NCBI RefSeq assembly: GCF_002802965.1
Contig: NZ_NXGA01000001.1
Coordinates: 660,744-724,743 of the forward strand
Origin: Sporolactobacillus pectinivorans
Lineage (GTDB): Bacteria > Bacillota > Bacilli > Bacillales > Sporolactobacillaceae
DNA length: 64,000 bases
Reading direction: 5' to 3'
The number at the start of each line of letters is the position of its first letter. Position 1 is the first letter of the stretch. Under the pieces are notes generated by a model, which saw nothing but the letters and a program-made list of their open reading frames with translations, was not told where the DNA came from and did no database searches. This document shows, piece after piece, positions 54,506 through 63,914 of this stretch. The translations under genes were made by a program, and so were the position numbers.

Positions 54506-56527
54506 TTATTTGTGCAGTATTTGCTGAAAAACTGTTTTAACTTTCGGTGTGACGTAGTCGCTGCCGCCTAATTTCTGCGTGTTTTCGACCATCATGGTCA
54601 CAAGTAATTGAGGGTTATTCGTATTGTAAGCGACGAACCAGCCGTTTTCCCGGCCGGTTGTACCTTGTGTTTGCTTGAATTCGGCTGTGCCGGTTTTCCC
54701 GGCGAGCGGAAGCCCGTTAATCCGGGCGTTGTAAGCTGTCCCGGCGGGATTGTCGACAACCTGGGCCAGATCATTGCTCAGCAGCTGAGCGGTCTCAGGA
54801 GACATCACATTCTTCTTCCACATGGTTGGGGCAGCATTTGTTTTGATTAGCCGCGGCATGATCATGCTGCCGTTATTGACAAATGCCGAATAGATCAGAG
54901 ACAGATGCAGCGGATTTACAGTGACCTGTCCCTGCCCGTAACCGGAATTGGCCAGCAGCATCGCACTGTCGAGTTTTCCATTATTGGAAATGGTCGATGG
55001 CTGCATGGGATAAGGAATCGGCAGAGCCTCGCCAAACCCGAATTTTTTGCTGTCGTTGGCAAAAGTCGTACCGCCAATCTTAAGCGCAGTCTGTGCGAAA
55101 TAAATATTGTCCGACCGATAGAGCGCGGATTCAAGATTGACACTGGGTGCATGATCCACTCGTGTGACATAATAATTGCCCCAGGACTTGTCCTGCTGCC
55201 ATTGGGTGCCGCTGATGGCCACATTGGCATTCGGATTTATGGCCTGATGGCTCAGCGCGATGGCGGCTGTGACCGGCTTGAACGTCGATCCGGGCGCGGT
55301 TGCCTCGGTAAAGCGGTTCAGAAGCGGCTGTTTGGGATTGCTGCTCAGTTTGTTATAATCGCTGGACGACATGCCCAGCGCAAAAGCGTTCGGGTCGTAC
55401 GAAGGGGCGCTGACCAGGCCGAGAATATCGCCGGTTTTCGGATCAATGGCTACGCCCGAACCGGCATCGTTTTTCAGCTGGTTGTACAAGGCATCCTGCA
55501 CATTTTTGTCAATCGTCAGCTGAATGTTCTGCCCGTTTTTCGGTGCCTTTTGAGCAATCGTTTGGATTTCGTTTCCTGAAGCGTCAAGCAGATGAATCAC
55601 CGCGCCGTCCTGGGCACGCAGCTGTTTTTCATAGAGCTGTTCCAGACCGGTTTTGCCAATGACAGAAGTCTCCGTGTAGCCTTGGTTTGGGTGGGCTTTA
55701 AGCAGATCTGCCGTGATCGGTCCGACGTAGCCCGTTAGATGCCCGCTGGCCTGACCGTCCGGGTAAACCCTGCTGGCGACAGTTGTTTTATAAACACCGG
55801 GCAGCTGGGTGGCCTGCTTGACCAGTCCGGGATTGGCCGCACTGATGGTTTTGATCGGGACGAGGGTGTCGGACTTAACCCAGGAAGCCTTCATGGCGGC
55901 TTCGATTTGCTGCCCGGTCACACCCAGCATTTTTGCCAGCTGGTTGATGATTTTTGTCCGGCCGGCTCCCGTGCCCAGCTGGCCGGGGACCACATCAATC
56001 TGCGCGGCAGTTCCGTCCATAGCCAGCGGGTTGCCATTGCGGTCAAGGATCTCGCCGCGTTTTGCGGGGATCGTATCGATCCGGACTTTATCTCCGGTTT
56101 TCATGCCCGGCAAAATCAGAGAAGGCTGCCAGTTAACATACCAATTTTCCTGATTCTTGGATTTCTGCTGCGTGAGCCGGATGGTCTGTGAGAAGGCGAC
56201 AGGGCCGGCAGCCGTGTCCAGCGTCGCTTTGAATGGCACAGATGAAGGTTTGTTTTTATTTGGAGCGTGGACCGTTGCCGACATATTTCCAGCCTCAATC
56301 CCGCTATAAATCGTTTGATAGCGGGAAACAAAGTCGGTCTTGCTGATCGTTTTTTGCGAAGCCTGGGACAGGTAACTGTACATTTTTGAAAAGTCCTGCT
56401 TCTGCCAGGCTTTGACGTAGTCTTTGAGCCTGTCCTGCGCGGTCGGCTGCTTGCCGCCGCAGCCGGCAAGCAGGAACAGAGCAGATAAAAATAGGACAGT
56501 CAATACGGAATACTTTCGAAACTTCAT
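54506..56527 (-). CDS. pbpC: class B penicillin-binding protein, PBP3/MecA type lipoprotein
   Basis: A 673-residue transpeptidase that crosslinks peptidoglycan. The lipobox LLAGC (about residue 23) anchors it as a lipoprotein. Next come a MecA_N/NTF2-like domain (about 28-145), a PBP dimerisation domain (about 150-320) and the transpeptidase domain with STFK (S414, K417), YRSDN for the SxN motif and AGKTGTAE for KTGT. This order is that of B. subtilis PBP3 (pbpC) and staphylococcal PBP2a, a group that often binds beta-lactams weakly; that property is family knowledge and is not shown here. GGAGG precedes the ATG. Confidence 0.92.
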   Translation of the reverse strand: MKFRKYSVLTVLFLSALFLLAGCGGKQPTAQDRLKDYVKAWQKQDFSKMYSYLSQASQKTISKTDFVSRYQTIYSGIEAGNMSATVHAPNKNKPSSVPFKATLDTAAGPVAFSQTIRLTQQKSKNQENWYVNWQPSLILPGMKTGDKVRIDTIPAKRGEILDRNGNPLAMDGTAAQIDVVPGQLGTGAGRTKIINQLAKMLGVTGQQIEAAMKASWVKSDTLVPIKTISAANPGLVKQATQLPGVYKTTVASRVYPDGQASGHLTGYVGPITADLLKAHPNQGYTETSVIGKTGLEQLYEKQLRAQDGAVIHLLDASGNEIQTIAQKAPKNGQNIQLTIDKNVQDALYNQLKNDAGSGVAIDPKTGDILGLVSAPSYDPNAFALGMSSSDYNKLSSNPKQPLLNRFTEATAPGSTFKPVTAAIALSHQAINPNANVAISGTQWQQDKSWGNYYVTRVDHAPSVNLESALYRSDNIYFAQTALKIGGTTFANDSKKFGFGEALPIPYPMQPSTISNNGKLDSAMLLANSGYGQGQVTVNPLHLSLIYSAFVNNGSMIMPRLIKTNAAPTMWKKNVMSPETAQLLSNDLAQVVDNPAGTAYNARINGLPLAGKTGTAEFKQTQGTTGRENGWFVAYNTNNPQLLVTMMVENTQKLGGSDYVTPKVKTVFQQILHK

Positions 56528-56767
56528 TAGGACACCTCCAAAATTTCAGTGGTGAAACCTCACAATAATGCTGTGACAAGGTTGTATCACTAGATCACTT
56601 CTTTTAATTATAAGTGATTCTGGCGCATCATGTGGAAAGATGCGCTTTTTTATCGAAAAAAAGAAAAATGCCCGCAGGATATGAGTATTTTTAGAAGCAA
56701 CGGTTGATTACTTGTCCACAGAATCAGCGCGAAATGATAGTATGTAATAAGGACGGAGGCAGCAATC

Positions 56768-58342
56768 ATGGATACAATGAAACTAGTCATTCTTGAAACT
56801 AGCGATGTTCACGGAAGCATTTATCCGATCAATTACGCGGATAACAGTTATCGTGAGGTCGGTGTTGGAAAAGTCGCGACACTGATCCGCCGTGAAAGAG
56901 CTGCATGCCCGGACTGCCTTTTGGTTGATAACGGAGACATGATTCAGGGAACACCGCTGCTCTATTATTATGCACGTTTTGATCAGCGGCGGCCGAATCC
57001 GATGGCGGTGCTCGATAACCGGCTCGGCTACGATTGCGCCGTGTTCGGCAACCATGAATTTAACTTTGGGCGGGAGGCTACGGAACATGCGGTGCATGAT
57101 TCCAAATTTCCGTGGCTCGCAGCCAATATACTCAACACAAAAACGGGTAAACCCTATTTCGGTAAACCCTATATCATTAAAACTTATGAACCGGGGTTTC
57201 GCGTCGCGGTGCTTGGGCTGATCACAAAATACATACCAATCTGGGAAAAGCCGGAAAATATTACAGGCATGTACTTTGCGGATCCCGTCGAAACGGCAAA
57301 AGAATGGGTTCCGTATCTGAAGGGCAAGGAGAGAGCAGACATCGTTGTGATTTCTTACCATGGCGGTTTCGAACGTGATCTTGAAACAGGTGAACCGACC
57401 GAAATGCTGACTGGAGAGAACCAGGGCTATCAGCTTTGCATGGAGGTGTCCGATCTGGATGTGCTTCTCTCCGGCCATCAGCATCGGAGAATCAGCGGAG
57501 CGGAAATCCACGGTGTGACGGTCGTCCAGCCGGGCTGCAATGGGGCCTATTTAGGAAAAGTGACGCTGGATCTGAAAAAAGACGGTGTTCACTGGACGGT
57601 GAGCGGGAAAAAATCAGAACTGCTGCCGGTCAACGGAATTGTCGAAGACAGGGAACTGCTCAAGCTGACGGATCACTATGAGAAAGATGCCCAGGACTGG
57701 CTTGATCGTCCGCTGGGCAGGATTGACGGTGATATGCTGGTGCGGGATCCGATGGAAGTGCGCATGCAGGAACATCCGCTGATCGAGTTCATCAATCGAA
57801 TGCAAATGAAGGCTTCAGGGGTGGATATATCGTTAACGGCGCTGTTTAATAATGAATCACCGGGACTCCCGGTGAACGTATCAATGCGCGATATTGTGTC
57901 GAATTATATTTATCCGAACACGCTGAAAGTAATCCGCATCAGCGGTGGCGACATGCTTGAAGCGCTTGAACGGTCGGCGTCTTTCTTTAAGCGTTACACA
58001 GGTGGTCCCGTTGAAGTCAGCGACACCTTTACGACGCCGAAACCGCAGTACTACAATTATGATATGTGGGAAGGCATTAACTATATGATTGACCTATCGA
58101 AACCTGTCGGCAGCCGGATTATAAAACTCGAATACCATGGTGATCCGGTAGCGATGGACGGGCAGTATGATGTGGTAATGAACAACTACCGTTCGAGCGG
58201 CGGGGGTGATTACCTCATGTTCCGCAATAAGCCGGTGGTCAAAGATGTCCCGGTTGACGTTACCGAAATCATGGCGAATGAAATCATTGAGAAAAAAGTC
58301 ATCAAGGCGGAAGTCAACAACAACTGGAAGCTGATCTGCTGA
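56768..58342 (+). CDS. cytoplasmic 5'-nucleotidase/2',3'-cyclic phosphodiesterase family protein
   Basis: A 524-residue two-domain phosphoesterase. The N-terminal calcineurin-like domain (about 1-290) has metal motifs ETSDVHG, DNGDMIQGT, FGNHEFNFG, ISYHGGFE and LSGHQHRRISG. The C-terminal 5'-nucleotidase domain (about 330-505) has the substrate-binding IYPNTLKVIRISG and NNYRSSGGGDYLMF. Relatives such as YfkN/CpdB are secreted, but no signal peptide or wall anchor is seen here, so this one should work inside the cell, perhaps in nucleotide salvage. GGAGG precedes the ATG. Confidence 0.9.
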   Translation: MDTMKLVILETSDVHGSIYPINYADNSYREVGVGKVATLIRRERAACPDCLLVDNGDMIQGTPLLYYYARFDQRRPNPMAVLDNRLGYDCAVFGNHEFNFGREATEHAVHDSKFPWLAANILNTKTGKPYFGKPYIIKTYEPGFRVAVLGLITKYIPIWEKPENITGMYFADPVETAKEWVPYLKGKERADIVVISYHGGFERDLETGEPTEMLTGENQGYQLCMEVSDLDVLLSGHQHRRISGAEIHGVTVVQPGCNGAYLGKVTLDLKKDGVHWTVSGKKSELLPVNGIVEDRELLKLTDHYEKDAQDWLDRPLGRIDGDMLVRDPMEVRMQEHPLIEFINRMQMKASGVDISLTALFNNESPGLPVNVSMRDIVSNYIYPNTLKVIRISGGDMLEALERSASFFKRYTGGPVEVSDTFTTPKPQYYNYDMWEGINYMIDLSKPVGSRIIKLEYHGDPVAMDGQYDVVMNNYRSSGGGDYLMFRNKPVVKDVPVDVTEIMANEIIEKKVIKAEVNNNWKLIC

Positions 58343-58399
58343 TTCCGAGAAGTCCGCATCAAAAAATATGAATTTCAATAAAAATAGAGGTGCAGGAGT

Positions 58400-59131
58400 T
58401 TGAAGCATATTTTAACTAATGACTGGGAACCGTTGCTTGAGCCTGAATTTCATAAAGATTACTACCTGAAGTTGAGAGAATTTCTTAAGCAGGAATACAC
58501 GACGAAGACCGTCTATCCGGATATGTATGATCTCTTCAATGCGCTGAAGTATACACCATACGAAAAGGTAAAAGTGGTTATTCTCGGCCAGGACCCTTAT
58601 CACGAACCGGGACAGGCACATGGTCTTAGTTTCTCTGTCAAACCTGGTGTGCCGCAGCCGCCTTCACTCCAGAACATTTTCAAAGAACTGAATGATGACC
58701 TTGGCTGTCCAATCCCGCATCATGGCTGTCTGATCGAATGGGCGCAGCAAGGGGTGCTGCTGCTCAACACCGTTTTATCGGTGCGGCGCGGCGCAGCAAA
58801 CTCGCATAAAGGCATGGGCTGGGAACAGTTTACTGATGCGGTAATCCGCGACCTGAATGAACGCGAAACGCCGATTGTCTTCATTCTCTGGGGGCGCAAC
58901 GCTCAGGCGAAAGAAGAGCTGATTACTAATGAACGGCATTTTATCATTAAGTCTTCGCATCCGAGTCCTTTTTCAGCACGGTACGGTTTTTTCGGCAGCC
59001 ATCCGTTTTCACGGGCCAACCGCTATCTGGAGTCAGCAGATGAGGAGCCGATTCATTGGCAGATTTCTGTAGAGGAGCCAAAAGTGCCGCTGAATGAGGG
59101 GGCAAACAACAATATCCCGCAGAAAGGGTAA
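58400..59131 (+). CDS. ung: uracil-DNA glycosylase
   Basis: A 243-residue family 1 enzyme that removes uracil from DNA. The water-activating motif [13 protein letters not shown] (D65), the LLLNTVLSV strand, ILWGRNAQ and the minor-groove loop [14 protein letters not shown] (H187) are all present. The start is a TTG at 58400 with a ribosome-binding site ending GCAGGAG close by. The tail after about residue 225 is slightly longer than usual because it runs into the terminator. Confidence 0.97.
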   Translation: MKHILTNDWEPLLEPEFHKDYYLKLREFLKQEYTTKTVYPDMYDLFNALKYTPYEKVKVVILGQDPYHEPGQAHGLSFSVKPGVPQPPSLQNIFKELNDDLGCPIPHHGCLIEWAQQGVLLLNTVLSVRRGAANSHKGMGWEQFTDAVIRDLNERETPIVFILWGRNAQAKEELITNERHFIIKSSHPSPFSARYGFFGSHPFSRANRYLESADEEPIHWQISVEEPKVPLNEGANNNIPQKG

Positions 59132-59150
59132 ACCCTTTTTACGGGATATT
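59111..59150. terminator. bidirectional intrinsic terminator
   Basis: AATATCCCG (59111-59119) pairs with CGGGATATT (59142-59150), enclosing AAAGGG/CCCTTT. It overlaps the end of ung and also ends the minus-strand ABC operon. Confidence 0.85.
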
Positions 59151-59167
59151 TCATTTATGATGAAAAA

Positions 59168-60310
59168 TTAATGGGCGGCCGTGCGGATAAAAGGTTTGAA
59201 GCGCAGTAGAGCGACAGCCAGACCGAACATTCCGAACAGGATCAGAAGCAGGAGATTCACCCAGATGGCGCTCAGGCCAGTGCCCCGGATCATGACGTCC
59301 TGAAAGCCTTGCATTGCCCAGTATTGAGGTGTGAAATAGCCGATATTCTGAACGAATGAAGGGAGCAAATCGGACGGGAACCATAATCCTGCAACAATAG
59401 CTCCGCCCATCGTGATCAGCTGTGTGATCCCGATTCCCTGATTTTGGCTCCGGACGATCATGGCCAGTCCGAGCCCGAGCCCGGTGCCACAGAATGCCAG
59501 ACAGACTACAATCAGAGATATAGCGATCGGATTGCCAAGATGAAGTCCATAGAAAAGGCGTCCGACAAGGAGGAGCACAGTACACTGGATCAGGACTGAA
59601 ACAAAGGGTGGAATCCACATACCGGTCAGGTAGCCTGCTGAACGAAGAGGGGTTCCCTGCAGGCGGGCGATCATACCGGAATCGCGTTCTTTGAAAAATC
59701 GCTGGAGCATCGAGATCATAATGAAGAAAACAAACATAACGGTATAACCGGGTACAATCTGAGACATGAAATCAACATGTTTCCCGTTTTCCGTAATCGT
59801 CTGAATATGAATCGGCGCGGCTAGCGTTTGTTTGATCTGTGCCGGATTCAACCCGTGGGCACCAAGTGTCTGCGCCAGCTTCTGCTCGCGGTACTGGTTG
59901 GACATATTCTGTAAAATGGCCTGAATAGGCGCTGTGGAACTAGCCTGCGCGCCGTCCTGGTAGAAACGGACCGCCACGCCGCCTTTCTGAAGGCCTGTCT
60001 CAAAACCTTTGTCGATCACGACGAGAGAGGATAGGCTGCCGTCGCCGATCTTTTTTACCTGTGAGGCAACGGATTGACCGTTCTCCTTTTTAACTGTAAA
60101 GCCCTTCAGCCGGCCCATCTGTTTTACTAATGCCTGTGATGCGGCGGTATGGTCAAGATCATGCACATGAATGGTGATGGAAGTCGAACCCGCCTGACTG
60201 AAGATCGATCCGAACACGACGATAAAAAGGAGTGGTAAAATAAGCAGAAAAAAAACATTGCCTCTTTCTCTTAGCATCAGTTTGAATTCCTTGAGCATAA
60301 CATTCTTCAT
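59168..60310 (-). CDS. ABC-2 type transporter permease
   Basis: A 380-residue membrane subunit with one N-terminal helix, an extracytoplasmic region (about 40-180) and five or six helices to the end. FFKERDSGMIARLQGTPLRSAGY is the ABC-2 signature region. It resembles the permease at 33734 in plan and in the late phrase MIRGTGxxAxW, so the two are distant paralogues. It is the last gene of the YtrA-led operon. Confidence 0.9.
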   Translation of the reverse strand: MKNVMLKEFKLMLRERGNVFFLLILPLLFIVVFGSIFSQAGSTSITIHVHDLDHTAASQALVKQMGRLKGFTVKKENGQSVASQVKKIGDGSLSSLVVIDKGFETGLQKGGVAVRFYQDGAQASSTAPIQAILQNMSNQYREQKLAQTLGAHGLNPAQIKQTLAAPIHIQTITENGKHVDFMSQIVPGYTVMFVFFIMISMLQRFFKERDSGMIARLQGTPLRSAGYLTGMWIPPFVSVLIQCTVLLLVGRLFYGLHLGNPIAISLIVVCLAFCGTGLGLGLAMIVRSQNQGIGITQLITMGGAIVAGLWFPSDLLPSFVQNIGYFTPQYWAMQGFQDVMIRGTGLSAIWVNLLLLILFGMFGLAVALLRFKPFIRTAAH

Positions 60311-60323
60311 TTTTTAACCCTCC

Positions 60324-61241
60324 TCAGTCTCTCAAACTTGTTCCGGTTAACGACAGGAATACATCTTCAAGTGACGGTTTCACCATTTCAAGAATTTTAA
60401 GTTTTTCTCCGGAATTAGGGCTGTCCAGCAGGCTGCGCATGACGTCAAGCGGTTGATCGGTTTCAAGCACCCAGCCATGGCCGCGCCGGTAACTTTTTTT
60501 GATTGCTGCGACGGATCTCGGCTGAAAATTCTCCTGGGTCTCCAGATAGACGGCCTTTTGCGTATGCCGATCAAACAGATCTTCAAGCGAGCCCTGCGCA
60601 ATTACTTTTCCGTGGTCGATAATGGCAATGTCGTCGCAGAGGGCCTCCACTTCCTCCATATAGTGCGTGGAATAGATGACCGTGACACCGCTGTCCCTAA
60701 GATGGCGGATCATATCGAAAATATGATTGCGGGACTGCGGGTCAATGCCGACGGTCGGTTCATCCAAAATCAGCAGTTTAGGCTGATGGAGCAGGGCGCA
60801 GGCAATGTTGATCCGCCTTTTCATGCCGCCCGAAAAACTTTTTATCAGATCCTTGGCACGGTCCGATAGGCCGGTTTCCCGGAGCACCGCCTCGATCCGG
60901 GTTTTCAACAAAGCCCCTTTAATGCCATAGAGGCCGCCGAAAAAAATGAGATTGTCCATCGCACTCAGCTTGTCATAGAGCGTGATTTCCTGCGGCACGT
61001 AGCCGACCTGTTTTTGTACAGCCAGCCGGTTCGCCGCAGCCTCCAGTCCAAACATGCGGACACTGCCGCTGTCTGCGGAAAGAATACCGGTCAGAATTTT
61101 CATAGTTGTCGATTTCCCGGCGCCATTTGGCCCGAGTAGGCCGAAGCAGGTGCCTTTGCGAATGGAAAATGACACATGGTCAAGGGCTGTTTTCGAACTG
61201 AATGTCTTTGTAAGCTGATCGATTTCGAGAACGTTCTCCAT
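60324..61241 (-). CDS. ABC transporter ATP-binding protein
   Basis: A 305-residue ATPase with Walker A GPNGAGKST, signature FSGGMKRRINIACAL, Walker B LLILDEPTVGIDP, switch histidine in VIYSTHYMEE and a C-terminal extension of about 80 residues, as in DrrA-like exporters. It is followed after 13 bases by its permease. Confidence 0.95.
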   Translation of the reverse strand: MENVLEIDQLTKTFSSKTALDHVSFSIRKGTCFGLLGPNGAGKSTTMKILTGILSADSGSVRMFGLEAAANRLAVQKQVGYVPQEITLYDKLSAMDNLIFFGGLYGIKGALLKTRIEAVLRETGLSDRAKDLIKSFSGGMKRRINIACALLHQPKLLILDEPTVGIDPQSRNHIFDMIRHLRDSGVTVIYSTHYMEEVEALCDDIAIIDHGKVIAQGSLEDLFDRHTQKAVYLETQENFQPRSVAAIKKSYRRGHGWVLETDQPLDVMRSLLDSPNSGEKLKILEMVKPSLEDVFLSLTGTSLRD

Positions 61242-61258
61242 AACTGCCTCCTGTTTTA

Positions 61259-61786
61259 TCAGTGGTTTTCCACTGGATTTGCAAACTTTTTGTGCTGCCG
61301 CAAAAGGATAAAATAATAGATGGCGTAGTATGCAAACATGATCAGCAGAAGCCCCGCTGTCCAGGAGCTGCCAATCGCCTGGTTCATATGCTGCGCCGAT
61401 TCTGACGAGGTGCCCTGTAAAACCCCATTAGAATATAAACCAAATAGTCTAAAAAACAGGCGCCCGATGAACAGCAGACTGACGATGCTGCCGATCAGGA
61501 CATTCGGCATGTAGTACCAGTGCTCATCCCGCCGTTCAAAACGCGTGACCTTTGAACTGTAAAAGGCTAAAATGGCTCCGGCCGCAATGCCGGCAGCGTC
61601 CGAGATCAGACTGACGGGATGGCTGGCACTCACGGCCAGAAATAAGGTACCGACAATCAGAAAGATCACGATCCGTATCTTCATTTTTCGTTCTCGTAAC
61701 ATTTGCCAGCCGATATTCCGGCGGATACGGCGATAAATGCCGTAAAGGATCAGAGCGGCAATGAATACCCAGTAGATGTGAATCAT
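61259..61786 (-). CDS. membrane protein resembling the DUF1453/CcdC group
   Basis: A 175-residue protein with five likely membrane segments. The start IYWVFIAALILYGIYRRIRRNIGWQ and the following LRERKMKIRIVIF strand recall the CcdC/DUF1453 group, but I am not certain. I choose the ATG at 61786, preceded by AAAGGAG at good spacing; the frame to 61864 overlaps the upstream permease. It may be an accessory membrane part of one of the two flanking transporters. Confidence 0.65.
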   Translation of the reverse strand: MIHIYWVFIAALILYGIYRRIRRNIGWQMLRERKMKIRIVIFLIVGTLFLAVSASHPVSLISDAAGIAAGAILAFYSSKVTRFERRDEHWYYMPNVLIGSIVSLLFIGRLFFRLFGLYSNGVLQGTSSESAQHMNQAIGSSWTAGLLLIMFAYYAIYYFILLRQHKKFANPVENH

Positions 61787-61797
61787 ATCGTTTCTCC

Positions 61798-62538
61798 TTA
61801 AAGGTCGATTTTTTGATTTAGAAGCCAGGTGGACAGTAGAAGCAGGAACCCGCTTACGATCCAAGCGCCAGCGATGCTGGCAATGACATCAAAAGTTGAC
61901 GGAAAAGTTTGCTGAATTGAGCGCAACCAGCCCATTGAGCCTCCAATGCCCCAGCCGATGCCCCAGATCATCCAGAAGAGCGGGATCGCGGGCCGCCATT
62001 TCGTATGCTTAAGCGTTCCGTAAAGTATGCCTACGGAAGACGTAAACGGGAAGGCGCAAATATCGATGAGTAGCAGAATCAGCCCGAATTGAGCGAAGGC
62101 ACCGAATTGGCTGAAAGACAGCTTCGGGCTGATCCATGTTGCATAGGCGCCGAAAGCGAGAATCAGTACATAAACAGCTGCCGCAATCACCGTACCTCGA
62201 ATGACCACAGCCCAGAATTTAGTCATGATCAGAGTATGGCGCGGGTAGGGCAGTGTCAGCCACCAGCCGACTGTTTCATTGTTCCATTCGCGTGATATTT
62301 TTGAAATGCCAAAACCAAAAATGAAAAATGGAATCGACCAGTAGACATACCAGATGTACTTGAGCTGTATCTGATAATTCATACTGAAATAGGTGGCGAC
62401 AGCGGCAGTGCTGATGACGAAACTTATCGCATAAATAAATCGCCATTGTTTGGTCAGCCGGTCTTTATTTCGCCTCCCTCTGCGAATTAATTCATGCTTG
62501 AGAAGAGGCAAAAAAACATGAGGGTTATTCAGTTCCAT
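61798..62538 (-). CDS. ABC transporter permease, YtrC/D-like
   Basis: A 246-residue membrane protein with six helices, no large outside domain and the phrase NNETVGWWLTLPYPRHTLIMTKFW typical of ABC-2 permeases with short loops. It overlaps the ATPase gene by ten bases. With that ATPase it forms the first transporter of the operon, the position of ytrB-ytrC in B. subtilis. Confidence 0.8.
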   Translation of the reverse strand: MELNNPHVFLPLLKHELIRRGRRNKDRLTKQWRFIYAISFVISTAAVATYFSMNYQIQLKYIWYVYWSIPFFIFGFGISKISREWNNETVGWWLTLPYPRHTLIMTKFWAVVIRGTVIAAAVYVLILAFGAYATWISPKLSFSQFGAFAQFGLILLLIDICAFPFTSSVGILYGTLKHTKWRPAIPLFWMIWGIGWGIGGSMGWLRSIQQTFPSTFDVIASIAGAWIVSGFLLLLSTWLLNQKIDL

Positions 62539-63248
62539 GATTTTTCCTCCTCCCGGTAGAGTTTTCGCGACAGGGCGTCAATGGAGCCGAACTCCTGACG
62601 GAGCGATTCAGCATCCCCGGATAACTTCACACGTCCCTCGTCAAAAAAGACAACATCGTCAAAAAGCCCTTCAGCTTCGTTGATTTCATGGGTGCTGATC
62701 AGCAAGGTCTGTTGTTTCTCACTGAGTGCGTCAATCAGGACTTCTATGATATGCTCTCTTGAGCTGCCGTCGATTCCTGAAAAAGGTTCATCGAGAACGA
62801 TCAGCGGCACATTTCTGGCAACGCAGAGAATCAGCATCAGGCGTGCTTCCTGGCCTTTGGACATGCCGGAAATTTTGATGCCCGACGGGACTCTCATGAT
62901 CTCAGAAAGCCGCTCCGCTTCCTCACGGTCGAAACCGGGCAGTAAGTGAACAGCCCAGTTGATACTTTGTTTCGCTGTGTAGTCGTTGTACCAGCGTGCA
63001 CGGTCCGGCAAATAAGCGATCCGGCTGTTCGTGCGCCACCCGGGTTCTTCTCCGAGCACCATGAGCTTTCCGGTGTCAGGCTTTACGAGCCCGGTGATCA
63101 TCCGGAAAAAAGTGGATTTACCCGCTCCGTTTGCCCCAAGAATGCCAGTCACACGACCTTTTCCGATAGTCAGTGACAGATTATCGATGGCGTGTTTATG
63201 GTCATAATTTTTGCTGATTTGTTCAGCGATGATGATCGGCTCCATCAT
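62529..63248 (-). CDS. ABC transporter ATP-binding protein, YtrB-like
   Basis: A 239-residue ATPase with Walker A GANGAGKST, a signature altered to ISGMSKGQEARLML, Walker B LIVLDEPFSGID and switch histidine in LISTHEINEAE. The altered signature (SKGQ) is common in the YtrB/EcsA-like group. It starts one base after the regulator stop codon, so it is tightly coupled to it. Confidence 0.9.
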   Translation of the reverse strand: MMEPIIIAEQISKNYDHKHAIDNLSLTIGKGRVTGILGANGAGKSTFFRMITGLVKPDTGKLMVLGEEPGWRTNSRIAYLPDRARWYNDYTAKQSINWAVHLLPGFDREEAERLSEIMRVPSGIKISGMSKGQEARLMLILCVARNVPLIVLDEPFSGIDGSSREHIIEVLIDALSEKQQTLLISTHEINEAEGLFDDVVFFDEGRVKLSGDAESLRQEFGSIDALSRKLYREEEKSWN

Positions 63249-63249
63249 T

Positions 63250-63648
63250 TTAGCGATGTCCTTTCTCTTGAATGATTTTTGTTAAAAAATTGTGAATATC
63301 ATTCAGCTCAAGGCCGAGATTGCACATGTTTTCCAGAAAACTCTCGGTGTATTCGGCTGCCAGCCGGTCTTTGAAGTGCTTGATCTGCGTGACGGAACTC
63401 GTAACAAACGTCCCCTGACCGCGCCTCTTTTCAGTCAGCCCGTCACGCTCCAGTTCCTGATAGGCATGCATGACGGTATTCGGATTAATCCTGAGTTCGT
63501 GGGCCATTTCTCTTACGGAAGGAATTTTCTCTCCCAACCCGATCGCTCCCTTTGCTATTAAACTCCGCATTTGTGCAAGAACTTGTTCGTACAGAGGCTG
63601 GCCAAAATCAATTGAGAAGCTGAGCGTGCCAACCTGCCGTTTATCCAT
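63250..63648 (-). CDS. ytrA: GntR family regulator, YtrA subfamily
   Basis: A 132-residue regulator. It has the GntR winged helix (PLYEQVLAQMRSLI, then GLGEKIPSVREMAHELRINPNTVMHAYQELE and ERRGQG-type wing RRGQGTFV) and only a short helical tail, the mark of the YtrA subfamily, which controls ABC operons induced by wall-targeting antibiotics in B. subtilis. ATG at 63648 follows GGAGGG. It heads the operon 63648-59168, and its predicted operator overlaps the promoter. Confidence 0.93.
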   Translation of the reverse strand: MDKRQVGTLSFSIDFGQPLYEQVLAQMRSLIAKGAIGLGEKIPSVREMAHELRINPNTVMHAYQELERDGLTEKRRGQGTFVTSSVTQIKHFKDRLAAEYTESFLENMCNLGLELNDIHNFLTKIIQEKGHR

Positions 63649-63689
63649 TGTGCAACCCTCCAATCGGGCTCCGTGTCCTATATGTTACA

Positions 63690-63722
63690 AGTGTATTATA
63701 TCATATGATACACTAAACGCAA
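63690..63722 (-). promoter_or_regulatory. YtrA-type operator over the operon promoter
   Basis: On the minus strand TTGCGT (63722-63717) and TATAAT (63700-63695) are 16 bases apart. The palindrome AGTGTA-N13-TACACT (63690-63714) covers the -10 and spacer. It matches the operator described for B. subtilis YtrA, so autorepression is likely. Confidence 0.85.
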
Positions 63723-63862
63723 TGGTGACTTTTTCTCAAAGTGCACAAAAAATGAACGAATCGAGCTTTTATTGATAAAACTTTGTTTTTGTTGATAGTT
63801 GAGTGCTTTTTGTCGATACTGATCCGAATTTCATTGATAAGTTCGGGGTCTTTTAATAAAAG

Positions 63863-63900
63863 AAGGAAGTTCTCTTCTTTTAGTGGGGGGGAACTTCCTT
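63863..63900 (-). terminator. intrinsic terminator of the gene entering from the right edge
   Basis: AAGGAAGTTC (63863-63872) pairs with GAACTTCCTT (63891-63900). On the minus strand it is followed by CTTTTATT. Confidence 0.75.
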
Positions 63901-63914
63901 GTGCTTTTGATTAA

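Noticed and set aside
54905..55579. Plus-strand frame of 224 codons
   Set aside because: It is antisense to the PBP transpeptidase domain, which carries all catalytic motifs.
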